From contig NZ_JARWPM010000422.1 in assembly GCF_029869215.1 (NCBI RefSeq), forward strand, positions 1-37,591: a stretch of 37,591 nucleotides of DNA, in the 5' to 3' direction. The notes beneath the pieces were generated by a model. It was given only the letters and a program-made list of their open reading frames with translations. It had not been told where the DNA came from and did not search any database. Made by a program: the position numbers and the translations under genes. The DNA comes from Nocardia carnea (lineage in GTDB: Bacteria > Actinomycetota > Actinomycetes > Mycobacteriales > Mycobacteriaceae). This document shows, piece by piece, positions 15,648 to 23,958 of the stretch (positions are counted from its first letter, which is position 1; each line of letters opens with the position of its first letter).

Positions 15648-15814
15648 GGTTGCTCCTCGGCAGGGGTGAATGTCTCGGTGGCGGATGGATGCCCGAGAGA
15701 TTGTGGAGTGGAGTGGTGGCGAGCCGCGCGCTCGGCGACGGCCGGGGCGGGCTCGGGCCGGTGGGGGCGGGTGTGGTGGAGAAGTTGGTGCATGGCCAGC
15801 GATCCCAGGATCAT
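15644..15814 (-). CDS. Small ORF (56 aa) or readthrough extension of the upstream gene
   Basis: This frame ends in a TGA that overlaps the lipoprotein start (GTGA), and the only canonical ATG is at 15814, with a weak GGGAAG site. The frame is the direct in-frame continuation of the gene that stops at 15884: after that TGA there are 79 more sense codons. The first 23 (PPPPAGPQQLAREAREAW) look as much like protein as the rest. Product from the ATG: MILGSLAMHQLLHH, then a Pro/His-rich tail. It could be a separate small gene, a stop-codon readthrough product, or the result of a nonsense mutation splitting one gene. Confidence 0.4.
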   Translation of the reverse strand: MILGSLAMHQLLHHTRPHRPEPAPAVAERAARHHSTPQSLGHPSATETFTPAEEQP

Positions 15815-15883
15815 CGCCGACCAGGCTTCCCGCGCTTCCCGGGCGAGTTGCTGCGGGCCAGCCGGCGGAGGCGGTTCGGCTGT

Positions 15884-16621
15884 TCACCCACTGTCATCGG
15901 AGAAATCGGCCGGGTTGAGGGCGGACAGTCGTGGTAGCAGGCGGTGCAGCAGTCGTTCGTTACGCCAGATATCGAGAGCGAGGGCGGCGAACCAGAGATC
16001 GGTATCGATCCCATCGGCATGGAAAGCGTCCACGAACTCGTCTGTCTTCGTCGCGATATCGGTGTGAGTGAACGTCGGGAGACCGGTGGGCGTGAGAAGG
16101 GGAAGGGTGGCAGTGTGCATCCGGCCACGGGCGTCGTAGATCACCGCCGAGAACTCCAGCTCCCAGACCTGACCGTCATCCATACGGCCCTCGGCGATGG
16201 CACGGCGCGCGTCACCGGCCATCGGGACACCCGGGGCCAGGGAACGGATCGGCCCGAGGTAGCCCAGCCCGTATCCCCAGATACCCGGAATCTGCTCATG
16301 CAAGCCGAACGCATACTCCAGCACCGCACCACCGACCGCGAGTTCCGCTGTCGTGAACGGCATGCACTCCTGGTCGTGCGCGGTCGCTTCATCGACACAG
16401 CCGAACCCCCACACCTGTGCCACACCCGGGCCGGCATGCTCGCTGGTTTCGACCTGCGCCCGCCGGCCGATCATGCACAACAGAAGCACCTCGATCAGCG
16501 AGTCCCCGGGATACCGCGACACCGACCGCGCCCGGTCACCACCAGCGCTACGACTACTGGTGCGGCGGCGGGAGTGGCGGCCGGTGTGAGCGTGGGGGCG
16601 TTTCCGGTTCTTACCGCCCAT
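15884..16621 (-). CDS. Hypothetical protein with basic N-terminus (245 aa)
   Basis: The start at ATG 16621 is chosen because it shares a base with the stop of a small ORF (TGATG) and begins with a basic segment (MGGKNRKRPHAHTGRHSRRR). From residue ~42 it appears folded: SLIEVLLLCMIGRR, VWGFGCVDEATAHDQECMPF, a Gly/Tyr-rich IWGYGLGYLGPIRS, VWELEFSAVIYDARGRMHTA and C-terminal LWFAALALDIWRNERLLHRL. I recognise no family and no catalytic motif. It lies between the flavoprotein operon and the lipoprotein gene, all probably co-transcribed. Its stop is followed in frame by further coding-like sequence. Confidence 0.55.
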   Translation of the reverse strand: MGGKNRKRPHAHTGRHSRRRTSSRSAGGDRARSVSRYPGDSLIEVLLLCMIGRRAQVETSEHAGPGVAQVWGFGCVDEATAHDQECMPFTTAELAVGGAVLEYAFGLHEQIPGIWGYGLGYLGPIRSLAPGVPMAGDARRAIAEGRMDDGQVWELEFSAVIYDARGRMHTATLPLLTPTGLPTFTHTDIATKTDEFVDAFHADGIDTDLWFAALALDIWRNERLLHRLLPRLSALNPADFSDDSG

Positions 16622-16752
16622 CACCGGCGCCGATCGCCGATGCTGGGCGAGGGCATGGCCACCACGCCACGCGGGCCGGGCCACCAGTTCGGGCTCCGGA
16701 GCCGAGTAACGGGGAATCGGGCTCGGCGAGTGCCGTGCTCCGGGTATCGCAT
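16621..16752 (-). CDS. Small basic ORF (43 aa)
   Basis: The ATG at 16752 has GAGG with 7-nt spacing, and the TGA overlaps the next start (TGATG). The product begins MRYPEHGTRRARFPVTRLRS and is Arg/Pro/Trp-rich. It fills the gap between two tightly packed genes, which supports translation, but no family is recognised and it may exist only for coupling. Confidence 0.4.
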   Translation of the reverse strand: MRYPEHGTRRARFPVTRLRSPNWWPGPRGVVAMPSPSIGDRRR

Positions 16753-16778
16753 AGAAAATCCTCACGTCGAAAGGGGCC

Positions 16779-16988
16779 TTATTCGTACTCATCACGGTTG
16801 GCGCGACCACCGAGATAGGCGTCGGCGCTCAGGGATTGCAGACACTCGGGCCCGTGACCGCCGTGTGCAGTACGGACGAACATCGCTTCACCCAGCGATG
16901 CGAACTCGGCGTCGCTGGCGCAGTCAGCGTGCCGGCGGGACCACCGATCGCGGTCCTGGCCCATACCCCACCGCAGCCCAGAGGTCAT
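16779..16988 (-). CDS. Small conserved-looking protein (69 aa)
   Basis: The ATG at 16988 overlaps the stop of the acyl-CoA oxidase-like gene by 4 bp (ATGA). The product begins MTSGLRWGMGQDRDRWSRRH and includes DAEFASLGEAMFVRTAHG, two cysteines, and an acidic end (GGRANRDEYE). It is soluble, without signal or transmembrane segment. Strict coupling to the flavoprotein suggests a partner or accessory protein. I do not recognise the family. Confidence 0.6.
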   Translation of the reverse strand: MTSGLRWGMGQDRDRWSRRHADCASDAEFASLGEAMFVRTAHGGHGPECLQSLSADAYLGGRANRDEYE

Positions 16989-18802
16989 TGCGACTGGGCA
17001 AAGTTGTCGGGGCCCCAACCGGTGAGTTCACTGAACGACTGCTTGTAGTCCGGGGCGAATACCGGCGCCCCGGGCAGTTGCGGGACATCGAAGGCCGCGG
17101 CCACCATGACGAGGTTGTCGACGAGGATGCGGCGGTGGTACAGGAGGTCGGTTTCGATCTCGGCCGCGCATTGATCGGATTGCATCCCCCGCCGCTGGAA
17201 CCACGTCCCAAGCGGGGCGAGGTAACCCAGTGCGACCACCGCAGCCACCGAGTACGCCACGGTGGCCGCGTGGGGGTCGGTGGCTTCCTCGGCGGCGATG
17301 AGCGCGGCGGTCACCGCCAGGCGTGTCCCGGTGGTGTGGGCCATATCGGCGCGGGCGGAGTCCAGACCCAGCGCATCCCCGTCGGGCTCGTACTCGTCGC
17401 GGTCGATGCCGGTCGCGAGGTGGAGATCGGTGGCAAGGTGGTCTTCGCGGACCGTGATCATCTCGAGCCACCACGGCTTCTCCGCCGGTGTCCCGGGAAG
17501 TGTCAGGAGGCACAAGGTTTTCGCAACCCGCCCCGCCGCGACTTGGAGAGCGAGGGTGTCGCCTTCGGCGGTTTTCCCGCCGAAGACGTTGGCGATCGCA
17601 TCCGGGAGGTAGTTGCAGCGCAGAATCCCGTGCGCGGCCAACCGTTCGCGGCACACGATCAGCGCGTCCTGGGCGAGGGTGGTCAACACTGGTTTGAGCA
17701 CCATCACCCACAGGCCCAGCGGAGGCTGGGTATCGGGTCCGGCCGCCACCAGATCGCGCACCATCCGCCCCAGCACGCCACACGCGAACGTGTCGGCGAC
17801 GGCGGTGACGATATCGCGCTGCAAGGCGTCACTGTCACCGTGGGGACGTTGATCCGTGAACCCGACCGCAGCCGCGACCCCGGCCCCGGCGCTGCGGTTC
17901 ATCGCGATACCCAGATCGAGGCGCCCATGGATCAACGGCCCAACCGTTCGCTGGAACCGTTCGCGGACCGGGACCTCGGACACGAAGGCCCCGGTGTCAT
18001 CGAACCCGCCCCAATCCCCGCACAGGATCCCGTCCTGCGGGACGAACAGCCCGTTCAGCTTGATCAAGGCATGCGGCATGGCTGAGCCGTGTTTCGGTGG
18101 CAGAGTGTGGATTTCCACGCCCTCGGCCAGGACACCGTCGACGTTCCGGACCCGCGACGCAAACGCCAGCACACCCTTGTCCTCACCGTCCTCCACCAGG
18201 CGCGCGGTGAACACGGCGATGGCCGGCACATCGGGAGCGGCGAGGTTGGCCATCGCTTTGACCGCCTCGATGCTGGGGCTGTAGAGACGGTAGCCGCCCG
18301 CCGCGCGATCACGTACCGCGATCAGCTGCAGATCCGCGCCACCGTTGGTCCCGCCCAACTCGGTGTGTGCGAACACACCCAGCGTCTTACCGCTGTCCAG
18401 ATCGGCCAAGCACCGCTGCACATAGTCGCTGTCGTTGCCCAGCTCGAGCAGCGCGCGGCACGTCAACGCGAAATGGCCGTTCAGCACTGTCAATACGTGC
18501 GTCGCGGCGACTGCCGCGCTATCGCAGACCGCGCCCCGCACGTGCACGCCCTGAGCGATCTTGCGCGCCGGGAGCCCGAGATCCTCGATCAACTGGGGCA
18601 GCAGCGCCGGCCCGACCCGAGTCTCTTCCCGGTAGGTGACGTCGTCGCCGGGAGCAACATCGCCGAGCCTCAGCATGATGTCCATCGCGGCGCGGTGCGT
18701 GCCGAGATGCTCACCGAACAGCGCCCCGCGCAGCCCGGCGACGGTCGGGTCCTCACCTCGGTAGCCGATGGGGGTGACGAGATCGGTAATGGTGGTGGTC
18801 AT
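16985..18802 (-). CDS. Acyl-CoA oxidase/dehydrogenase-like flavoprotein (605 aa)
   Basis: The ATG at 18802 has GAGGG 5 nt upstream. The length and order of elements fit acyl-CoA oxidases rather than the ~380-residue dehydrogenases. There is an N-terminal helical domain, GVFAHTELGGTNGGADLQ at the FAD/substrate-binding position where oxidases have T-E-L-G-H-G-S-N, a middle beta domain (IAVFTARLVEDGEDKGVLAF, HGSAMPHALIKLNGLFVP), and a long C-terminal helical half (FGGKTAEGDTLALQVAAG). It would oxidise an acyl-CoA or acyl-carrier-linked chain at the alpha-beta bond, passing electrons to oxygen or another acceptor. The altered glycine motif hints at an unusual substrate. It follows two P450 genes and precedes small proteins with a 4-bp overlap, so it likely tailors the same lipid or acyl product. 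Confidence 0.8.
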   Translation of the reverse strand: MTTTITDLVTPIGYRGEDPTVAGLRGALFGEHLGTHRAAMDIMLRLGDVAPGDDVTYREETRVGPALLPQLIEDLGLPARKIAQGVHVRGAVCDSAAVAATHVLTVLNGHFALTCRALLELGNDSDYVQRCLADLDSGKTLGVFAHTELGGTNGGADLQLIAVRDRAAGGYRLYSPSIEAVKAMANLAAPDVPAIAVFTARLVEDGEDKGVLAFASRVRNVDGVLAEGVEIHTLPPKHGSAMPHALIKLNGLFVPQDGILCGDWGGFDDTGAFVSEVPVRERFQRTVGPLIHGRLDLGIAMNRSAGAGVAAAVGFTDQRPHGDSDALQRDIVTAVADTFACGVLGRMVRDLVAAGPDTQPPLGLWVMVLKPVLTTLAQDALIVCRERLAAHGILRCNYLPDAIANVFGGKTAEGDTLALQVAAGRVAKTLCLLTLPGTPAEKPWWLEMITVREDHLATDLHLATGIDRDEYEPDGDALGLDSARADMAHTTGTRLAVTAALIAAEEATDPHAATVAYSVAAVVALGYLAPLGTWFQRRGMQSDQCAAEIETDLLYHRRILVDNLVMVAAAFDVPQLPGAPVFAPDYKQSFSELTGWGPDNFAQSQ

Positions 18803-18873
18803 GGTGTCCCTCTTTTCCGTGGTGCGGAATCCGGAGATACGGGCGTGGCGGCCGACGACCGAGCGCCGGGGTG

Positions 18874-20139
18874 TCATCGGTGGGCCGGTGCCGGTGGGAT
18901 GATCAACGGCGGTGTGGGTGGGAACGCGACGGGCACTGCCGCGGGGGCACGGTGAAACGGGCCGGTTCGCCACGGCACCTCGTCCGCTGAAACGGCGAGC
19001 TCGGCCTCGGGGAAGGCATCGAAGAACTGCGCGATCGCCTCGATCCCGATCTGTTTCGACATCTCCCGCGCCATACCCGGGCAGGCATGCGGACCGCTGC
19101 CATAGGCCAGGTGCGCGCGGTTGTCGGTCCAGCCCTGGGACCCGACGATTGCGGGGTCGGTGTTGCAGGCGGCCATGCTCACCAGCACCGGCTGGTCCGC
19201 CGGAAGCCACACCCGATCGACCAGAACGGGCTGGCGCGGGTAGCTGTTGCAGAGGTTGGCCATCGGCGGATCGTCCGCGAGGGTTTCTTCGACCGCATCA
19301 CGCACCGGGGGTGTGAAGTGAGTGTTGTCGTGGCGGTAGCGGGCATGGGTCAGCATCCGCCGGATCGTGTTCGCGATCAGGTTGTGCACCGGCTCGATCC
19401 CTGCGGAGTAGATCGTGACCAGCTGATGCATCCGCTGCTCATCGGACAGGTTCGGGCACCGGTGCACCAGCCAGGACGCGATATCGGCGGCGGGTGTGCG
19501 GCGTTTGAGTTCGATCAACTCGAACAGTGCCGCTGCCACCTCGGCGTTCACGTGCTCGGTATCGACGCCTTCGAACATGGCCGCGATCGCCACACGCAGC
19601 CGTTCACCGATCCCGGGTGGGCAGCCGACGGTCTCGTTGAGCACGGTGAACACCAGCGGGGTGATGTAATGCTCGATCAGTTCGATCTCGCCGGCCTGGC
19701 AGAACTGGTTGATCAGTGAGGCGGCGACCCGGATCGTGCGTTCCCGCACCGCATGCAGATCCACTACCGACAGCGCAGTCTGCAGCGCATCCCGGTGGCC
19801 GGCATGCTCTTTGCCCGCGGTCCGCAGGGCATTGGGCCGCCATCCCAGCATCGGTAGCAACGGGTGATCATCCGGCAGCGATTTCTCCCATACCCGCGGG
19901 TCGGCCGGGAACCGGTCAGGATCATTGAGGACCCGCACCGCGGTGTGGTAGCCGATAACCAGGGTGGCGGGGATATTCGGGGCGAGTTCGACCGGGGCCA
20001 GGGTTCGTCCGCCTTGGCGCATGCGCTCGTAGGCGGCGTAGGGGGCTATAGCGAAAGCGGGCGTGTAGAGCGGGGTACGGGGACCGAGTTCTTCGATCGA
20101 ACAGGTGCCGCTACGGGACAGCGACTGAGGGCTGAGCAT
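18874..20139 (-). CDS. Cytochrome P450 without the EXXR arginine, CYP157-like (421 aa)
   Basis: The heme-binding loop is clear: HLAYGSGPHACPGMARE, with Cys353 as axial thiolate. The overall length and the order ELAPNIPATLVIGY, IELIEHYITPLVF, I-helix and K-helix are those of bacterial P450s. Two core motifs differ: the I-helix reads SAGIEPVHNLI (Pro250 where AGxET has Thr), and the K-helix reads EETLADDPPMAN, so EXXR becomes E-T-L-A. The DPPMAN pattern with a missing EXXR Arg resembles the CYP157 group known from Streptomyces. It should bind heme, but redox chemistry and substrate are unknown. It is immediately downstream (68 bp) of a second such P450 and upstream of the acyl-CoA oxidase-like gene. 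Confidence 0.88.
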   Translation of the reverse strand: MLSPQSLSRSGTCSIEELGPRTPLYTPAFAIAPYAAYERMRQGGRTLAPVELAPNIPATLVIGYHTAVRVLNDPDRFPADPRVWEKSLPDDHPLLPMLGWRPNALRTAGKEHAGHRDALQTALSVVDLHAVRERTIRVAASLINQFCQAGEIELIEHYITPLVFTVLNETVGCPPGIGERLRVAIAAMFEGVDTEHVNAEVAAALFELIELKRRTPAADIASWLVHRCPNLSDEQRMHQLVTIYSAGIEPVHNLIANTIRRMLTHARYRHDNTHFTPPVRDAVEETLADDPPMANLCNSYPRQPVLVDRVWLPADQPVLVSMAACNTDPAIVGSQGWTDNRAHLAYGSGPHACPGMAREMSKQIGIEAIAQFFDAFPEAELAVSADEVPWRTGPFHRAPAAVPVAFPPTPPLIIPPAPAHR

Positions 20140-20207
20140 GGCTTCTCGTTTTCCTTACAACACGTGCATCACGACAACCGGGAACAGAAATGGCGTGGAC
20201 AATTGGC

Positions 20208-21479
20208 CTAGGGAAGTGACCGGACTGGCTCGAAAGCCACGGGCAACGCGGTCAGGGACCGGTGGAACGGGCTCGCCTGCCACGCCAGCTGCCCGGCCGG
20301 GCGCATATCCGGGACCGCGTCCATGAGCTGGTCGAGAGCGATGGTCGCGATCAGCAGCCCGATCCCGTCGGCGGGGCAGCCATGGATCCCGGCGCCGAAC
20401 GCCAGGTGTGAGCGGTTACCACGGCGGTCGGCCTGGGCGGCGGGACCGCTGTGCCAGTCGGCCAGGCTGACGATCACCGGTTGATGCGCGGGCAACCAGA
20501 CACCGTTGTCCATCAACTGGGGCACGTGCGGGTAGCGCACGCACCAGTTCATCAGGGGCGGGTCGGTGAACAGCGCCTCGTCCAGGGCCTCCCGGGTGGA
20601 CAGGCTCCCACCCAGCGCGGCAGCGAACCGGTCGTCGGTCAGGATCAACCGGATCGTGTTCAGGATCAACGCCGTGGTGGGTTCGACAGCCATCTCATAA
20701 ATCAGTGCGAGCTGGGCCACCACCTCGGCCTCCGACAAACCCGCCTCGTGTGCCAGCAGCCACGACGCCACATCCTCACCGGGTGCCGCCCGCTTGCCCT
20801 GCACCACCTTAAACAGCACCGAATCCAGCAGTCGCCGCCCCGCCGCAGCAGCGTCGACGTCGCGAACATCGGTGAGCGCCGCAAGCACCGACGCCAGCGC
20901 AGTCGAGGCATCCCCCGATACACCCACCAGCCGGTTTACGGTCTCGAACACCAGCGGGTAAGCGAATTGTGCCCGCAGCTCCGCCGACCCCACCGCCCAG
21001 AACGCGTTGATCAGCGCGACCGAGTACCGTTCCACCTCGGCCTGCAGCATGTGCTGATCGACCCGCGCCAACGCCGCGACATGCGCACCCCGGTACCGGG
21101 CATGCTCGACCCCCGCAGTCCGTGCCGGTGTCGGGCCCGCCTCCAACAACGGCCGAACCGGGCAATTCCCGGGCACATTCCGCTGCCACCCGCTCGGATC
21201 GGCGGGGAAGGTGTCGGGATTGTGCAGAATCTTCAACGCTTCCCGATGCCCCAGCACCAACATCGCCGGTACTCCCGGGGCCAACTCCACCGGCACCAGC
21301 GACCCGAACTCACCCTCCCACTCCCGAAACCAGCGAGCCGGATCAGCGGCGAACCCCGCGGTGTACAGCGGCACAGCACGATCGTCCGGAGCAACCGGCG
21401 ACGTCTGCGTAACCGCAAGGTCGGGTACCGGCGTTCCCGGGCCGCAAGTCGCCTCGTACTGGGTAGATAGCCTGCTCAC
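20208..21479 (-). CDS. Cytochrome P450 without the EXXR arginine, second copy (423 aa)
   Basis: The GTG at 21479 is preferred: GGAG lies 6-7 nt upstream and the resulting length matches the neighbouring P450. The heme loop is HLAFGAGIHGCPADG (Cys368). The I-helix reads YEMAVEPTTALI (Glu266-Pro267) and the K-helix EALFTDPPLMN, so EXXR becomes E-A-L-F. It shares architecture and these departures with the P450 downstream, so they are probably an ancient tandem duplication kept together. It is the promoter-proximal gene of the operon running to the UDP-sugar dehydrogenase and is divergent from the XRE-TPR regulator at 21774, its likely controller. Confidence 0.88.
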   Translation of the reverse strand: MSRLSTQYEATCGPGTPVPDLAVTQTSPVAPDDRAVPLYTAGFAADPARWFREWEGEFGSLVPVELAPGVPAMLVLGHREALKILHNPDTFPADPSGWQRNVPGNCPVRPLLEAGPTPARTAGVEHARYRGAHVAALARVDQHMLQAEVERYSVALINAFWAVGSAELRAQFAYPLVFETVNRLVGVSGDASTALASVLAALTDVRDVDAAAAGRRLLDSVLFKVVQGKRAAPGEDVASWLLAHEAGLSEAEVVAQLALIYEMAVEPTTALILNTIRLILTDDRFAAALGGSLSTREALDEALFTDPPLMNWCVRYPHVPQLMDNGVWLPAHQPVIVSLADWHSGPAAQADRRGNRSHLAFGAGIHGCPADGIGLLIATIALDQLMDAVPDMRPAGQLAWQASPFHRSLTALPVAFEPVRSLP

Positions 21480-21674
21480 AACATACTCCAAGCGTCGGGA
21501 AAGCTCTGTCGCAGTGGGATCGCGTCTAGCGGGCACCCGGTCGGATGCGGTATTTCCTGCGTTGTCGTCGCGAGCCCCGTGAGGGGAACGGGTCGCGCCG
21601 GCACTGGACACCGCCGCTTGCGAATTTCCGCGGAGCCAAGCACGCCGACCGGGTGCTGGTTACGATGCTGACGT

Positions 21675-21692
21675 GTCAAGGACACCCTTGAC
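21675..21692. promoter_or_regulatory. Inverted repeat in divergent promoter region
   Basis: Arms GTCAAGG and CCTTGAC are separated by ACAC. It lies in the 294-bp intergenic region between the P450 gene (start 21479) and the XRE-TPR gene (start 21774), a natural place for an operator bound by that regulator. Apart from this site the region shows no other clear element. Confidence 0.45.
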
Positions 21693-21773
21693 CAGGGGTT
21701 GCTGGGGCCAGCTGCGGGCCAAAAGAATTGGCCCCGAATCGGCCCAGCACGATAGGCAAACAGAGGGGTATTC

Positions 21774-22985
21774 GTGAGTGGGGAATTCGGTTCGGCCATG
21801 AAGCGGCTGAGGACCGCACACGGCCTCACAGCCGACCAACTCGCCCGCCTGATCAGCTATGACCGAGGGGCCCTGAGCCGAATCGAGCGCGGAAAGCGCA
21901 CGCCCACAGCGGATATCGCCGCCCGAATCGACACAGCGCTCGATGCCGGCGGCAGCCTCGTAAGGCTCATCGAACGCAGCCGCCCTCACAATGGCGATGA
22001 CGATCTGGTGACCGCGGCACGAGAATCCACCGAATTCGCCGAATGGATCACCGCGACTGGCGGGCAGCTGGATAGCGCCCAGGTCGCCGATGAGCTCACT
22101 GCGATCGGCCGCCAGTTCGTCTGTGCCACACCGCTTCCGCTGATAGAACGCCTGCGGGCACTGCGCGGCGAGATCCGCGCTGCTCTGCACACCGGTCCTG
22201 CACCGGCACGAGCCCGTGAGTTGGTTCTCCTGGGCGGCATCACCATCGACTTGCTCGCGCACGTCACCGAGAACCTCGGTCATCCCCGCGCCGCCGAGCG
22301 CCACGCCCGCGCCGCCGAAGCGATCGCTGTCAACCTCGGACATCCCGGACTGCACGCCTGGGCCGAGGGCACCCGCGCACTGATCTGGGAATGGAACAGC
22401 CGCCCAGCCGAAGCTATGGAACTCGCGGCCAAAGCCGCATCAATTGCACCTGTCGGCGAGCAACAGGTACGACTGGCAGCCATCGAAGCCCGATGCGCCG
22501 CCCGGATCGGCCGCGCGGACGCCGCCCGAGCCGCCATCACACGAAGCATCCAGGCCGCGGAAGCCGCTGCCCACGACGAACTCACCATGCTCGGCGGCGC
22601 ACTTCGATTTCCGCCCAGCAAAATGGCCTACTACCTCGGATCCACCCACCGTCTACTCGGCGAACACGAGCACGCCCAACGATGGGCGCTGGAGGCAATC
22701 TCGGCCTACGAGTCCGGGCCCGCAACCGAACGCTCCTACGGCGACGAAGCACTCGCCCGCGCCGACGTCGCTATCGGACGCATCCACTCCGGCGAACTCG
22801 ACGGCGCCAGAGAAATCCTGACCCCCGTACTACGGCTACCCAGCGAACAGCGCATCCAGCCCATCGCCGACGGCCTGCGCGCAGTTGACACCGCCCTGTC
22901 GAGCACCCACTATGCCAACGACCCAACCACCGTCGAGCTCAGCGAGGAGATCAACATGCTCACCTCGTCCCGGCACCTGGAATGA
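21774..22985 (+). CDS. XRE helix-turn-helix regulator with TPR-like sensor domain (403 aa)
   Basis: The GTG at 21774 has AGAGGGG upstream. Residues ~5-60 are a typical XRE domain (GSAMKRLRTAHGLTADQLAR, YDRGALSRIERGKRTPT). The remaining ~330 residues are Ala-rich helical pairs (AAERHARAAEAIAVNLGHPG, AWAEGTRALIWEWNSRPAEA) as in TPR repeats of actinobacterial peptide- or product-sensing regulators. It overlaps the phosphotransferase by 4 bp, so the two are co-translated. It probably controls the divergent P450 operon through the inverted repeat at 21675-21692; that link is inference from position. Confidence 0.82.
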   Translation: MSGEFGSAMKRLRTAHGLTADQLARLISYDRGALSRIERGKRTPTADIAARIDTALDAGGSLVRLIERSRPHNGDDDLVTAARESTEFAEWITATGGQLDSAQVADELTAIGRQFVCATPLPLIERLRALRGEIRAALHTGPAPARARELVLLGGITIDLLAHVTENLGHPRAAERHARAAEAIAVNLGHPGLHAWAEGTRALIWEWNSRPAEAMELAAKAASIAPVGEQQVRLAAIEARCAARIGRADAARAAITRSIQAAEAAAHDELTMLGGALRFPPSKMAYYLGSTHRLLGEHEHAQRWALEAISAYESGPATERSYGDEALARADVAIGRIHSGELDGAREILTPVLRLPSEQRIQPIADGLRAVDTALSSTHYANDPTTVELSEEINMLTSSRHLE

Positions 22986-23857
22986 CACCCACCGACGACA
23001 TCCTGTTCGCAGCCTGTCGCCTGGCCGGGATCCCTGCTGATGGCGCCGAGCTGCTGCACGCGCACAGCAACAGCGTCTACCACCTGCCCTCGGCGGGTGT
23101 CGTGGCCCGGATCAACGGCAACGACCACGCCGGACTCCGGGCGAAAGCCTCGCTCACCATCACCCGCTGGCTCGCCGACCATGACCTACCGGTTACCGAA
23201 CCCGCCCTCGACCACGCGATCGATATCGCTGGTTCGACAGTCACGTTCTGGACCTACTACCCCCAGCACCGCACCGACCGGCCATCGCCACAGCACCTCG
23301 GCGAGATCCTGGCACAGCTCCATACCCTCCCGGCACCACCCTTCCCACTGCCCGACTACCAGCCGCTGATCGGGCTCGTCAGCATCCTCACCCCCGACCT
23401 CACGCCGACAATGCTGTCTGCGGCGGACCGGCGCTGGTTGAGCGAGCAGGCCGAGCGGCTCATCGCCGAGTATCGAACCCAGCCCACCCTCCTGGGCCGC
23501 GGCATGGTCCACGGCGACGCGTACACCGGAAATACCCTCTGGGCCGGCGACACGGTACTCCTCGGTGACTGGGATGAAACCTCGATCGCTCCGCGCGAGC
23601 TGGATCTCGCCAACACGGTGCAGGCCAGAAGATTCGGCCTCCGCGAAGCTGACATCGATGCTTTTCTGCGCGCCTACGGACACGACCCTCGCGGCGAGCC
23701 GCTCTTCGATGTGCTGGTCCGTATGCGCGACCTCCACACGCTCACCAGCTACATCCGCCGCGCGCAACGTGGCGACACCCGCGCCCACACCGAACTCACC
23801 ACCCGGCTCCGGAGTCTGCAGGACCCGACAGCAGCGGCACCGTGGGCCAGCGTGTAG
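22982..23857 (+). CDS. Aminoglycoside-phosphotransferase-fold (APH) kinase (291 aa)
   Basis: The ATG at 22982 overlaps the upstream stop (ATGA). The kinase signature is intact: GMVHGDAYTGNTLW gives the catalytic Asp179 and metal-binding Asn184, and VLLGDWDETSIAPRELDLA carries the second metal aspartate. N-terminal VYHLPSAGVVARI fits the nucleotide-binding sheet. APH-fold enzymes phosphorylate antibiotics, sugars, choline or homoserine. Here it is coupled to a regulator beside sugar and P450 genes, so it may phosphorylate a pathway intermediate or inactivate the product as self-protection. The substrate cannot be read from the sequence. Confidence 0.82.
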   Translation: MTPTDDILFAACRLAGIPADGAELLHAHSNSVYHLPSAGVVARINGNDHAGLRAKASLTITRWLADHDLPVTEPALDHAIDIAGSTVTFWTYYPQHRTDRPSPQHLGEILAQLHTLPAPPFPLPDYQPLIGLVSILTPDLTPTMLSAADRRWLSEQAERLIAEYRTQPTLLGRGMVHGDAYTGNTLWAGDTVLLGDWDETSIAPRELDLANTVQARRFGLREADIDAFLRAYGHDPRGEPLFDVLVRMRDLHTLTSYIRRAQRGDTRAHTELTTRLRSLQDPTAAAPWASV

Positions 23858-23958
23858 GTGCCACGCCGGTCACCAAGATCGGCAAGGACATGCGCGCGTG
23901 CCGAACGAGCCTGATTGATGGACAAGATGGCTTTGTGAGGGACTTCCGACGAACCTCT

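Noticed and set aside
15944..18085. Long plus-strand open frame antisense to the acyl-CoA oxidase-like and hypothetical genes
   Set aside because: His/Arg/Gly-rich translation with no domain and no ribosome-binding site; the opposite strand encodes a recognisable flavoprotein.
18874..21479. The P450 pair as part of a conservon (cvn) locus
   Set aside because: CYP157-type P450s often sit in conservons, but no sensor kinase, roadblock, DUF742 or small GTPase gene is present nearby.
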